Shown here in pieces: positions 7,706 through 15,797 of a stretch of 64,000 nucleotides of DNA. The stretch is taken from NCBI RefSeq assembly GCF_004366635.1, contig NZ_SORN01000002.1, positions 372,001-436,000 of the forward strand. Reading direction: 5' to 3'. Source of the DNA: Roseinatronobacter bogoriensis DSM 18756. GTDB taxonomy: Bacteria; Pseudomonadota; Alphaproteobacteria; Rhodobacterales; Rhodobacteraceae. Positions within the stretch are counted from its first letter, which is position 1. Each line of letters starts with the position of its first letter. The notes under the pieces were generated by a model. That model searched no databases, was not told where the DNA came from, and saw only the letters and a program-made list of their open reading frames with translations. The translations under genes were made by a program, and so were the position numbers.

Positions 7706-8929
7706 TCAGAAAAAGGCCTGCAGCCCGGTCTGCGCCCGCCCGAGGATCAACGCATGGATATCGTGGGTGCCTTCATAGGTGTTCACTGTCTCAAGGTTCA
7801 TCATATGGCGGATCACCTGATACTCTTCCGAGATGCCATTGCCGCCATGCATGTCGCGGGCCATGCGCGCGATATCCAGCGCCTTGCCGCAATTATTGCG
7901 CTTGATCAGGCTGATCATTTCGGGTGCTGCCTGCGCGTCATCCATCAGGCGGCCCACTTGCAATGCGGCCTGCAAGCCCAGCGTGATTTCAGTCTGCATA
8001 TCGGCCAGTTTCTTCTGGAAAAGCTGCGTCTGGGCCAATGGCTTGTTGAATTGCTTGCGGTCCAGCCCGTATTGGCGCGCGGCATGCCAGCAGGACTCAG
8101 CCGCCCCCATCACACCCCATGCAATGCCGTAGCGTGCACGGTTCAGACACCCGAATGGCCCTTTCAGCCCTGCGACATTGGGCAAAAGCGCATCTTCGCC
8201 CACCTCGACCCCGTCCATCACGATCTCGCCTGTGGTTGAGGCGCGCAAGGACAGCTTCCCCTCGATTTTCGGGGCAGACAGCCCTTTCATCCCCTTTTCC
8301 AGCACGAATCCCCGAATCTTGCCGTCATGCGCATCGGATTTCGCCCAGACAACAAAGACATCCGCAAAGGGGCTGTTGGAAATCCACATCTTGGTGCCCG
8401 TCAACCGGTAGCCGGTCGCCGTCTTTTCTGCGCGCGTCTTCATCCCTGCCGGGTCAGAGCCAGCGTCAGGCTCTGTCAGTCCAAAGCAGCCGATCAACGC
8501 ACCAGAGGCCAGCCCCGGCAGGTATTTCTGTCGCTGCGCTTCCGAGCCGTAGGCATAGATCGGATAGATCACCAGTGACGATTGCACAGACATCATTGAC
8601 CGATAGCCCGAATCCACGCGCTCGATCTCGCGCGCGATCAGCCCATAGGTCACATAAGACGCGCCAAGCCCGCCATATTCTTCGGGCAGTGTGGCACCAA
8701 GCAATCCCGCCTCCCCCATCAGGCGGAACAATTCCGGGTCCGATGTCTCGTCGCGATAGGCGGCAATGACCCGCGGTTGCAGCACAGTCTGCGCGAATTC
8801 ATGCGCAGCATCGCGCAGCATACGTTCATCTTCGGTCAGTTGGGTTTCCAGCCGCAAGGTATCTTCCCAGTTAAACTTTCCCAGATCAGGCGCATCCTTG
8901 GCTTTGAGCGCAGGTTTGTCGAGTGGCAT
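7706..8929 (-). CDS. gcdH: Glutaryl-CoA dehydrogenase
   Basis: A 407-residue acyl-CoA dehydrogenase. It oxidises and decarboxylates glutaryl-CoA to crotonyl-CoA in lysine, tryptophan and glutarate breakdown, passing electrons to ETF. The N-terminal FNWEDTLRLETQLTEDE and the C-terminal YEGTHDIHALILGRA (holding the catalytic Glu) are signatures of this member rather than of general acyl-CoA dehydrogenases. The true start is the ATG at 8929 behind AGGAGG; the open frame continues upstream to 9568 but only because it runs antisense to radA. Its product feeds Ccr, encoded at 25.9 kb. Confidence 0.93.
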   Translation of the reverse strand: MPLDKPALKAKDAPDLGKFNWEDTLRLETQLTEDERMLRDAAHEFAQTVLQPRVIAAYRDETSDPELFRLMGEAGLLGATLPEEYGGLGASYVTYGLIAREIERVDSGYRSMMSVQSSLVIYPIYAYGSEAQRQKYLPGLASGALIGCFGLTEPDAGSDPAGMKTRAEKTATGYRLTGTKMWISNSPFADVFVVWAKSDAHDGKIRGFVLEKGMKGLSAPKIEGKLSLRASTTGEIVMDGVEVGEDALLPNVAGLKGPFGCLNRARYGIAWGVMGAAESCWHAARQYGLDRKQFNKPLAQTQLFQKKLADMQTEITLGLQAALQVGRLMDDAQAAPEMISLIKRNNCGKALDIARMARDMHGGNGISEEYQVIRHMMNLETVNTYEGTHDIHALILGRAQTGLQAFF

Positions 8930-9065
8930 GGCAACCTCCTTGCATCGCATAACGGTTGGCAACAGGATATATCGAACCTCTCGCCCATAAGAAAGATGAA
9001 GACGCATGAATTCGCTTGGGCGCGATGGCGCTTGCGATGGGGCGCGGCGATTGCAATAACGGCGC

Positions 9066-10424
9066 ATGGCCAAATCTCTTCCCCAGTTTTCCTGCACAGC
9101 CTGCGGCGCGACCCATCGCAAATGGGCCGGGCGCTGCGAAGCATGTGGTGCCTGGAACAGTATTGTTGAGGATAAACCCGTTTCCGCTGGTCCCGGCACG
9201 CGCCTTGGCAAAGGGCGCAACATCGCCTTAAGCACACTTGCTGAATCCGAGGCGCCACCGCCGCGCAGCGCATCAAACATGGCGGAACTCGACCGCGTTC
9301 TGGGAGGCGGGCTGGTCGCGGCGTCTGCCATTCTGGTGGGGGGTGATCCGGGCATCGGCAAATCGACCTTGCTGCTGCAAGCGGTCGCGGCTTTTGCCAA
9401 TTCCGGTCTGAGTTGCATGTATATTTCGGGCGAGGAGGCCGCCGCACAGGTCCGGCTGCGCGCCGCGCGTCTGGGCTTGGCACAGGCCAAGGTGCAACTG
9501 GGCGCTGAAACCAGCTTGCGCGACATTCTGTCAACGCTTGATACAGAATGCCCTGATCTGGTGGTCATTGATTCGATTCAGACCATGTGGCTCGATACGG
9601 TCGAATCGGCCCCGGGTTCTGTCAGTCAGGTGCGGGCCGCCGCGCATGAGCTGGTCAGTTTCGCCAAGCGTCGCGGGGTATCTGTGGTGCTGGTGGGCCA
9701 TGTCACCAAAGAAGGCCAGATCGCGGGGCCGCGCGTGGTCGAGCATATGGTCGATACGGTCCTCTATTTCGAGGGAGAGCGCGGTCACCAGTTTCGGATC
9801 CTGCGCGCTGTGAAGAATCGTTTTGGCCCTGCGGATGAAATTGGCGTGTTTGAAATGACCGGCGCGGGTCTGGCCGAAGTGTCCAACCCCTCGGCGCTGT
9901 TTCTATCCGAGCGCGGCACCCCTGCCCCCGGTTCGGTTGTGTTTGCAGGCATTGAGGGCACGCGCCCGATGCTGACAGAAATTCAGGCGCTGGTTGCCCC
10001 CTCAACGCTGGGTACCCCGCGTCGCACTGTCGTGGGGCTGGATTCGGCGCGGCTATCCACCATTCTCGCCGTGCTGGAGGCGCGTTGCGGCATTCCCTTT
10101 GCGGGCATGGACGTGTTCATGAATGTTGCCGGGGGCATTCGTGTGCATGAACCCGCCGCCGATCTGGCCATTGCTTGCGCACTTCTTTCTGCGCGGGAAG
10201 ATATTGCTTTGCCCGCCGAAACAGTTGTTTTTGGGGAAATAAGTCTGTCTGGCGCGCTAAGACCTGTCAGCCAGACCGAAAACAGGTTGAAAGAAGCGCA
10301 AAAACTTGGTTTTTGCGAAGCGATTGCACCCCGGCTGCTGAAACCTGCCACGATACCGGGTATTGTATTGAAGGAAATGCCCGATCTGGCAGAAGTGGTC
10401 GGGCAGGTATTTGGCGCTGGTTGA
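9066..10424 (+). CDS. radA: DNA repair protein RadA
   Basis: A 452-residue RecA-related ATPase that promotes branch migration during recombinational repair. It has the N-terminal zinc finger (C10, C13, C24, C27), Walker A GGDPGIGKST at about residues 92-101, the RadA-specific KNRFG motif, and a C-terminal Lon-protease-like domain (GGIRVHEPAADLAIA). Divergent from gcdH with 136 bp between starts. cvpA follows 27 bp downstream, so the two are probably co-transcribed with purF. Confidence 0.96.
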   Translation: MAKSLPQFSCTACGATHRKWAGRCEACGAWNSIVEDKPVSAGPGTRLGKGRNIALSTLAESEAPPPRSASNMAELDRVLGGGLVAASAILVGGDPGIGKSTLLLQAVAAFANSGLSCMYISGEEAAAQVRLRAARLGLAQAKVQLGAETSLRDILSTLDTECPDLVVIDSIQTMWLDTVESAPGSVSQVRAAAHELVSFAKRRGVSVVLVGHVTKEGQIAGPRVVEHMVDTVLYFEGERGHQFRILRAVKNRFGPADEIGVFEMTGAGLAEVSNPSALFLSERGTPAPGSVVFAGIEGTRPMLTEIQALVAPSTLGTPRRTVVGLDSARLSTILAVLEARCGIPFAGMDVFMNVAGGIRVHEPAADLAIACALLSAREDIALPAETVVFGEISLSGALRPVSQTENRLKEAQKLGFCEAIAPRLLKPATIPGIVLKEMPDLAEVVGQVFGAG

Positions 10425-10451
10425 GTGTGGCGCATGAAATAGGAGACGGGC

Positions 10452-11003
10452 ATGGAAGGCTTTAACATCGTTGATGCCGGCGTTGCGGTGGTCATCATCG
10501 TGTCAGGCATCCTGGCATATTCGCGCGGCTTCATGCGCGAGGCGCTGGCCATCCTCGGCTGGGTCGCGGCCGCCGTGCTGGCCTTCATCTTTGCCCCGGC
10601 AGTGCAGCCATTGGTGCGCGAAATCCCCTATCTTGGCAGTTTTCTGGGCGATAGCTGCGAATTGACTGTGATCGCGTCTTTCGCGGTGGTCTTTGCAGTG
10701 GTGCTGGTTCTTGCCGCCCTCTTTACCCCGCTGTTTTCGTCATTCGTGCGCAATTCAGCGATTGGGGGTGTGGACCAAGGCGCAGGCTTCCTGTTCGGGA
10801 TCGCACGGGGGATATTGCTGGTGGCCATTGCGTTGCTGGTCTTTGACCGCGCGGTTCCGCAAGGATCAGTCGAAATGGTCGAGCAATCGCGTTCCGCATC
10901 CGTATTCGCCCAGCTTTCGGGCAACCTGAATGAGGCCGTTCCAGAGGATGCACCAAACTGGCTGGTGCAAAAATATGAGGAACTGGTGTCGAATTGTCGC
11001 TGA
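10452..11003 (+). CDS. cvpA: CvpA family membrane protein
   Basis: A 183-residue protein with four predicted hydrophobic segments (about residues 6-24, 30-50, 62-90 and 105-125) and the family features IVSGILAYSRGFMREAL near the N-terminus and GGVDQGAGFLFG in the middle. In E. coli CvpA is needed for colicin V production and sits next to purF, as here. Its biochemical role is still not settled. A ribosome site (GGAGACGG) precedes the ATG. Confidence 0.9.
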   Translation: MEGFNIVDAGVAVVIIVSGILAYSRGFMREALAILGWVAAAVLAFIFAPAVQPLVREIPYLGSFLGDSCELTVIASFAVVFAVVLVLAALFTPLFSSFVRNSAIGGVDQGAGFLFGIARGILLVAIALLVFDRAVPQGSVEMVEQSRSASVFAQLSGNLNEAVPEDAPNWLVQKYEELVSNCR

Positions 11004-11011
11004 TGTGAGGC

Positions 11012-11035
11012 GTTCAGCGCGTGACAGCGCTGAAC
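11012..11035 (+). promoter_or_regulatory. Perfect hairpin between cvpA and purF
   Basis: GTTCAGCGC (11012-11020) and GCGCTGAAC (11027-11035) are exact complements around a 6-nt loop. No T-run follows, so it is more likely an mRNA processing or stabilising element, or a partial terminator, than a classical intrinsic terminator. Confidence 0.45.
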
Positions 11036-11081
11036 AGATGCGTTACAGCGTCGCAATCTGCCAATGATATGCGAGTGCTCC

Positions 11082-12536
11082 ATGCTCAGCCATCCGTTCG
11101 ATGACGACAAGCTGCGTGAAGAATGCGGCGTTTTTGGGTGTATCGGGGTCGAGGATGCGGCGAATTTCGTAGCCCTTGGACTTCATGCCCTGCAGCATCG
11201 CGGACAGGAAGCGGGAGGGATCATCACGCATCATCCTGAAACCGGTTTTCACTCTGCCCATAGGTTCGGGCTGGTCCGCGACAACTTCACCAAATCAGGT
11301 GTGATCGAATCGCTGCCCGGCTCTATCGGGATCGGGCATGTGCGCTATTCCACGGCGGGGTCCAAAGGGGCCACGCAGATCCGTGATGTGCAGCCTTTCT
11401 TTGGTGAATTTGCCATGGGCGGGGCGGCACTGGCGCATAACGGCAATATCACCAATGCCGATTCGATTCGGCGTGAATTGATCGAGCGTGGATCAATCTT
11501 CCAGTCCAGTTCAGACAGTGAATGCCTGATCCACCTCATGGCACGGTCGTTTCAGAAAACCATTCCGGAACGGATGAAAGACGCCCTGCGCCGTGCAGAA
11601 GGGGCGTTTTCCATCGTGGCGATGACGCGCACCAAACTGATTGGTGTCCGTGACCCGCTGGGCGTGCGCCCGCTTGTGCTGGGGCGTTTGCATCAGGGCT
11701 GGGTTCTGGCATCCGAGACATGCGCGCTGGACATTATCGGCGCTGAGTTTGAGCGCGAGATTGAACCGGGTGAAATGGTTGTGATCAGCGAAAAAGGTGT
11801 TGAAAGCGTTCAGCCCTTTGCCGCGCAAAAATCGCGCTTCTGTATCTTTGAACACGTCTATTTTTCGCGCCCTGACAGCTTTTTCGGTGGCCGTTCGGTC
11901 TATGAGACGCGCCGCCAGATCGGGGTGGAACTTGCCCGCGAAACCCCGGTCGAGGCCGATCTGGTTTGCCCTATTCCCGATAGCGGCACACCTGCCGCGA
12001 TTGGGTATAGTCAGGAATCCGGCATACCTTTCGCGCTGGGGATCACGCGCAACCAGTATATGGGCCGCACCTTTATCGAGCCGTCACAGGCGATCCGGTC
12101 CATGGGGGTCCGGCTGAAGCTGAACGTGAACCGCGCGCTGATCCGGGGCAAGCGGATCATTCTGGTAGATGATTCGGTTGTTCGCGGCACAACCAGCCAG
12201 AAGATCAAGGAAATGATCCTTGAGGCGGGCGCGGCCGAAGTTCATTTCCGTATCGCCTCGCCCCCGACAGCATGGCCATGTTTCTATGGCGTCGACACGC
12301 CAGAGCGCGAAAACCTGCTTGCGGCGAATATGACCGAAGAAGAAATGCGCGACCATATCGGGGTGGACAGCCTGAAATTTGTCACACTGGACGGGCTGTA
12401 TCGCGCCGCAGGCGAAGCGGGGGGCCGCAACAATAGCTGCCCTCAATATTGCGATGCCTGCTTCTCGGGGGAATACCCGGTAGCACCGCATGACATGATC
12501 GAGCGTGGCTTCACCCCCAAACAAGCGGCGGAATGA
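11082..12536 (+). CDS. purF: Amidophosphoribosyltransferase
   Basis: A 484-residue enzyme for the first committed step of purine synthesis, PRPP + glutamine to phosphoribosylamine. The N-terminal nucleophile is Cys15 in EECGVFG, preceded by a propeptide of 14 residues that must be removed. The PRPP loop is IILVDDSVVRGTTS. Cysteines in RFCIFEH, WPCFYG and CPQYCDAC match the 4Fe-4S ligands of the Bacillus-type enzyme, so this one probably carries the cluster. I start at 11082 because relatives begin close to PFDDD; an ATG at 11064 is possible. The stop overlaps the next gene as ATGA. Confidence 0.95.
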   Translation: MLSHPFDDDKLREECGVFGCIGVEDAANFVALGLHALQHRGQEAGGIITHHPETGFHSAHRFGLVRDNFTKSGVIESLPGSIGIGHVRYSTAGSKGATQIRDVQPFFGEFAMGGAALAHNGNITNADSIRRELIERGSIFQSSSDSECLIHLMARSFQKTIPERMKDALRRAEGAFSIVAMTRTKLIGVRDPLGVRPLVLGRLHQGWVLASETCALDIIGAEFEREIEPGEMVVISEKGVESVQPFAAQKSRFCIFEHVYFSRPDSFFGGRSVYETRRQIGVELARETPVEADLVCPIPDSGTPAAIGYSQESGIPFALGITRNQYMGRTFIEPSQAIRSMGVRLKLNVNRALIRGKRIILVDDSVVRGTTSQKIKEMILEAGAAEVHFRIASPPTAWPCFYGVDTPERENLLAANMTEEEMRDHIGVDSLKFVTLDGLYRAAGEAGGRNNSCPQYCDACFSGEYPVAPHDMIERGFTPKQAAE

Positions 12537-12967
12537 CCGAAGGCATTTCGTTCCGCCCGCATCACTTCCTGTGCACGCTGGGGTTTCAGGGCAAAGGCTA
12601 TTCCGGTGCTTTCACCCAGAATATGGCTGCAATCGTAAACCGGCTTCGCGCGCCTGACGGCGGCGCGGTTCGGATACAGGTCACATATCAGGCCGATAGC
12701 ATCTGCGCCCCCTGCCCCCACAAGCGCGGTTTATCCTGTAAGGAAGCTGCAAAGATCAACACCCTCGACACGCGCCACGCGGATGCATTGTCATTGCGCG
12801 ATGGCGATAGCCTGACATGGGCCGAGGCACAGGCGCGTATCGTGGCGCGCGTGCCGCAAGGGTCGCTTGAACAGCTCTGCGGGGGCTGCCAATGGCTGGA
12901 GCTTGGCTTGTGTGAAACCGCATTGTCAGCCTTGCACATGCGCCACAAGGAAAAAGGGCGGGGATAA
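12533..12967 (+). CDS. DUF1284 domain protein
   Basis: A 144-residue protein of a conserved family of unknown function. The N-terminal RPHHFLCTLGFQGKGYS is diagnostic. Cysteines are arranged as CAPCPHK...C in the middle and CGGCQW...C near the end, a pattern that could hold a metal or Fe-S cluster, though this is inference. Translation is coupled to purF through a 4-bp overlap. The stop codon TAA lies in the loop of the terminator hairpin. Confidence 0.85.
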   Translation: MTEGISFRPHHFLCTLGFQGKGYSGAFTQNMAAIVNRLRAPDGGAVRIQVTYQADSICAPCPHKRGLSCKEAAKINTLDTRHADALSLRDGDSLTWAEAQARIVARVPQGSLEQLCGGCQWLELGLCETALSALHMRHKEKGRG

Positions 12968-12979
12968 TCCCCGCCCTTT
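12953..12979. terminator. Bidirectional terminator with the stop codon in its loop
   Basis: AAAGGGCGGGGA and TCCCCGCCCTTT are exact complements around the 3-nt loop TAA, which is also the DUF1284 stop codon. A and T runs on both sides let it serve the plus-strand purF operon and the minus-strand bioY. Confidence 0.8.
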
Positions 12980-13004
12980 CAACGTTTTAAAACATGTGTC
13001 TCGT

Positions 13005-13580
13005 TTAGCCAAGGCGCGATTTCAGCGCGGCAAAAGCGCCGGTGACGATCAGGGCAGCGGCGGCTGCCTTGACGAAGGCACCCAGAACAAACGGCACTGC
13101 ACCCGCAGCAATCGCGCCATTCATATCCAGCGGCGTGATCGTCCAGAGCCACAGAACACCGGGCACGAACAGCAAAAGGCCGGGAACCAGTGCAGCCGCG
13201 AACAGGCGCAGAAAACCACGGTTCAGACCGCGCTCGACCATCAGCCCTGTCAGCCATGCCATCGCAACGAAGCCGATCAAAAACCCGCCTGTCGGCCCGA
13301 CAAGATGAACCGCCCCTGCAGCGCCGCCAGCAAAGAGCGGAAAGCCCATCGCGCCCTGCGCCAGATAAACGATCAGCGTCGCCCCTGCCAGCCTTGCCCC
13401 ATAGGTCAGCCCGATCAGCGAAATCGCCAATGTCTGCAATGTCATTGGCACCGGGAACATGGGCACGCTGACTTGTGCGGACATGCCCACCAGAACGGAA
13501 CCGAAAAGAACCATCGCCACTTTACGCAGGATCGTGTCATTGCCACCAAGCGCTGTGACCAAGGGAGTAGAGTGAGCCAT
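13005..13580 (-). CDS. bioY: Biotin transporter BioY (ECF S component)
   Basis: A 191-residue integral membrane protein with about six transmembrane segments. The family motifs are present: MFPVPMTLQTLA, the GATLIVYLAQGAMGFPLFAGG region and GPTGGFLIGF. It captures biotin and works alone or with the BioMN energising module; no bioM or bioN is next to it here. I looked for a BioR-type palindrome upstream and did not find one. Confidence 0.93.
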   Translation of the reverse strand: MAHSTPLVTALGGNDTILRKVAMVLFGSVLVGMSAQVSVPMFPVPMTLQTLAISLIGLTYGARLAGATLIVYLAQGAMGFPLFAGGAAGAVHLVGPTGGFLIGFVAMAWLTGLMVERGLNRGFLRLFAAALVPGLLLFVPGVLWLWTITPLDMNGAIAAGAVPFVLGAFVKAAAAALIVTGAFAALKSRLG

Positions 13581-13704
13581 CTAGGACACCTTTTGTTGAA
13601 GCGAGTTTGTCACGTTATGCGACAGCAGGGCCTTCGTGGCAAGAGTGTGCAGCAATCTGGGAGCGCGTGTTTTGCAACACTGGCCCGCGCCTGCCCCCTT
13701 TTGC

Positions 13705-13733
13705 TTGCGCTTGTGCGCCGAAACCGCTATTGC
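13705..13733 (+). promoter_or_regulatory. Candidate promoter of the rpsF operon
   Basis: TTGCGC (13705-13710) and TATTGC (13728-13733) with a 17-bp spacer, about 107 bp upstream of rpsF. The leader that follows is long enough for ribosomal-protein feedback control, but I could not draw a convincing S6:S18-type structure. Confidence 0.35.
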
Positions 13734-13839
13734 GCAGCAACCTTCCGCCAGTTTTGGAACCGGTGCAGCTCTCGTAGGCAGGGGTGGAAGGGTGGAACCT
13801 GTCTTTTGAAATGCACCCATGACACAGATTGGAGATCGC

Positions 13840-14211
13840 ATGCCGCTATACGAGCATGTCATGATCGCGCGTCAGGACCTGTCGAACACACAGGCCGAAG
13901 CGCTGATTGAACATTTTGGCGCTGTTCTGGCCGATAATGGCGGAACACTCGTGGATCACGAGTATTGGGGCGTCAAGACAATGGCCTACAAGATCAACAA
14001 GAACCGCAAGGGGCACTATGCCTTTCTGCGCACCAATGCCCCTGCCGAAGCAGTGCAGGAGATGGAACGCCTGATGCGTCTGCATGATGACGTAATGCGC
14101 GTGCTGACCATCAAGGTGGATGCGCATGAAGAGGGCCCCTCGGTCCAGATGCAGAAACGGGATGACCGCGGCGAACGTGGCGACCGTGAACCGCGTCGTC
14201 GGGCATCGTGA
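13840..14211 (+). CDS. rpsF: 30S ribosomal protein S6
   Basis: A 123-residue ribosomal protein that pairs with S18 on the small-subunit platform. MPLYEHVMIARQDLS and NGGTLVDHEYWGVKTMAYKINKN are typical. The start is the ATG behind TTGGAGATCGC; an in-frame ATG at 13819 is unlikely. The C-terminal tail is rich in Arg, Asp and Glu, as in other alphaproteobacteria. First gene of rpsF-rpsR-rplI. Confidence 0.97.
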   Translation: MPLYEHVMIARQDLSNTQAEALIEHFGAVLADNGGTLVDHEYWGVKTMAYKINKNRKGHYAFLRTNAPAEAVQEMERLMRLHDDVMRVLTIKVDAHEEGPSVQMQKRDDRGERGDREPRRRAS

Positions 14212-14225
14212 AGGAGATCTGAGAT

Positions 14226-14453
14226 ATGGCTACAAAACCGTTTTTCCGCCGCCGCAAGGTTTGCCCCTTCTCTGGCGACAACGCGCCCGCAATCGACTAC
14301 AAAGACACACGTCTGCTACAGCGCTATATTTCCGAGCGTGGCAAGATCGTGCCTTCGCGCATCACCGCCGTATCAGCGAAGAAGCAGCGTGAACTGGCCC
14401 GCGCCATCAAGCGCGCACGGTTTCTGGCATTGCTGCCCTACGCTGTGAAATAA
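14226..14453 (+). CDS. rpsR: 30S ribosomal protein S18
   Basis: A 75-residue ribosomal protein. KPFFRRRKVCPF and ARAIKRARFLALLPY are the family signature. It begins 14 bp after rpsF with AAGGAGAT as ribosome site and is followed by rplI 12 bp later. Confidence 0.98.
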   Translation: MATKPFFRRRKVCPFSGDNAPAIDYKDTRLLQRYISERGKIVPSRITAVSAKKQRELARAIKRARFLALLPYAVK

Positions 14454-14465
14454 GGAGAACGACAC

Positions 14466-15071
14466 ATGCAAGTTATCCTTTTGGAACGCGTGGCCAAGCT
14501 TGGCCAGATGGGCGACGTGGTCAACGTCAAGCCCGGCTATGCGCGCAATTACCTGCTGCCACAGGGCAAGGCCCTGCGCGCGTCCAACGACAACATCAAG
14601 TCGTTCGAAGTGCGCAAGGCAGAACTTGAAGCCCAGAACCTCGAAACCCGCAAGGAAGCGCAAGCCGTTGCTGCGCGTCTGGAAGGCGAGACCTATGTCG
14701 TGATCCGTCAGGCATCTGACGGCGGCGCGCTTTACGGGTCTGTCAGCCCGCGTGATGTTGCCGATCTGCTGGCAGAAGCTGGCGTCAAGATTGATCGCCG
14801 TCAAATCGTGATCACGACACCGATCAAGGTTCTTGGCCTGCACACAGCGCTGATCAACCTGCACCCCGAAGTGGATGTGGAAGTTGGTCTGAACGTCGCA
14901 CGTTCGGCAGAGGAGGCAGAATTGCAAGCCTCGGGCAAGTCGATTCAGGAACTGGCTGCTGAAGAAGAAGCCGCTGCTGAATTCGAAATCTCTGAACTGT
15001 TCGACGACATCGGTGCCGCTGGCATGGATGAAGATGACCAGCGCGGCAGCGACGAGCAGCGCGAGTCCTGA
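14466..15071 (+). CDS. rplI: 50S ribosomal protein L9
   Basis: A 201-residue protein. The N-terminal rRNA-binding domain starts MQVILLERVAKLGQMGDVV and contains the GYARNYLLP signature. It is about 50 residues longer than the E. coli protein; the extra C-terminal part (from about residue 150) is glutamate- and aspartate-rich, as in other Rhodobacteraceae. Last gene of the ribosomal operon, followed by a strong terminator. Confidence 0.97.
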   Translation: MQVILLERVAKLGQMGDVVNVKPGYARNYLLPQGKALRASNDNIKSFEVRKAELEAQNLETRKEAQAVAARLEGETYVVIRQASDGGALYGSVSPRDVADLLAEAGVKIDRRQIVITTPIKVLGLHTALINLHPEVDVEVGLNVARSAEEAELQASGKSIQELAAEEEAAAEFEISELFDDIGAAGMDEDDQRGSDEQRES

Positions 15072-15095
15072 AGCCTGCCTAAGGTAGAAAAGTCA

Positions 15096-15124
15096 AATGC
15101 CCGCCTAAATGGCGGGCATTTTTG
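15096..15124 (+). terminator. Rho-independent terminator of rpsF-rpsR-rplI
   Basis: AATGCCCGCC and GGCGGGCATT form a perfect 10-bp stem with loop TAAAT, followed by T residues, 25 bp after the rplI stop codon. Confidence 0.9.
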
Positions 15125-15217
15125 TGGAATGTTGTTCTATTTTCTGGTCAATCTTCGGTATTTTATCACAAGTCTCTCGCGTTTAAGGGGATTTCCCGCT
15201 TATTCGTCTTGCTGAAC

Positions 15218-15261
15218 TTGTTAAAGCAGCACTTGCGCTATACATATTCACTTAATTGAAC
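15218..15261 (+). promoter_or_regulatory. Promoter and SqrR/BigR-type operator of the ArsR-family gene
   Basis: TTGTTA (15218-15223) with TACATA (15241-15246, 17-bp spacer) is a plausible promoter. The inverted repeat ATTC-N8-GAAC (15246-15261) overlaps the -10 and differs by one base from the ATTC-N8-GAAT site bound by Rhodobacter capsulatus SqrR. This would let the regulator repress its own gene and the transporter after it. Confidence 0.5.
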
Positions 15262-15321
15262 ATATCAAAAACAACCCGGATAACTGGCCGCAATACGGCC
15301 TATCTCGACAGGATGCACACC

Positions 15322-15711
15322 ATGTCGCTTCAAACTGACCTTGCCGATGACGAGAGCCTAGAACTCGACGCAGCCCAGTATGGTGAAGATGCGGGCTGTT
15401 CCGAACTTGAACCTGTGGACATGCTGGAACAGGCGCAAGCCGCGTCATGTTTTCTGAAAGCGCTTGCGCATGAGGGCCGCTTGATGATTCTGTGCCATCT
15501 CTCCTCTGGTGAGAAATCGGTGACAGAGCTTGAGAACCTGTTGAAATCGCGACAGGCTGCGGTCAGCCAGCAACTTGCGCGGCTTCGGCTGGAAGGGATT
15601 GTATCCAGCCGTCGCGAAGGCAAGACCATCTACTATGCCCTGCACGACCCCAAGGCCGCGCGCCTGATCGGGGTTGTGTATGATATGTTCTGCGCACAAG
15701 AAAAGTCCTGA
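15322..15711 (+). CDS. ArsR-family sulfide-responsive repressor (SqrR/BigR type)
   Basis: About 129 residues from the ATG at 15322. A winged helix of the ArsR family covers about residues 36-124 (LAHEGRLMILCHL, then AAVSQQLARLRLEGIVSSRREGK). Cys58 and Cys124 are 66 residues apart, exactly the spacing of the persulfide-sensing Cys41 and Cys107 of SqrR; Cys58 is in ILCHL and Cys124 in YDMFC, as in BigR/SqrR. It should therefore release DNA when the two cysteines become bridged by sulfide-derived polysulfide. A metal-sensing role is less likely because the usual metal-site cysteine pair is absent. Followed by a YeeE/YedE gene. Confidence 0.82.
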   Translation: MSLQTDLADDESLELDAAQYGEDAGCSELEPVDMLEQAQAASCFLKALAHEGRLMILCHLSSGEKSVTELENLLKSRQAAVSQQLARLRLEGIVSSRREGKTIYYALHDPKAARLIGVVYDMFCAQEKS

Positions 15712-15797
15712 TTTTCCGTGACGCTGTGGCGTCTCATGGCTATACTCGAACCGAGGGGAGCGTTTAGAAGCCGGGCGCTCCTGCGGAGGAAATAACC

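Noticed and set aside
8930..9568. N-terminal extension of gcdH to 620 residues
   Set aside because: The extension is antisense to radA, while the ATG at 8929 has an ideal AGGAGG and matches family length.
13734..13839. S6:S18-binding leader of rpsF
   Set aside because: A CCG triplet and some pairing are present, but I could not draw the conserved fold, so the site is not claimed.
13581..13839. BioR operator upstream of bioY
   Set aside because: No TTAT-N2-ATAA-like palindrome is present.
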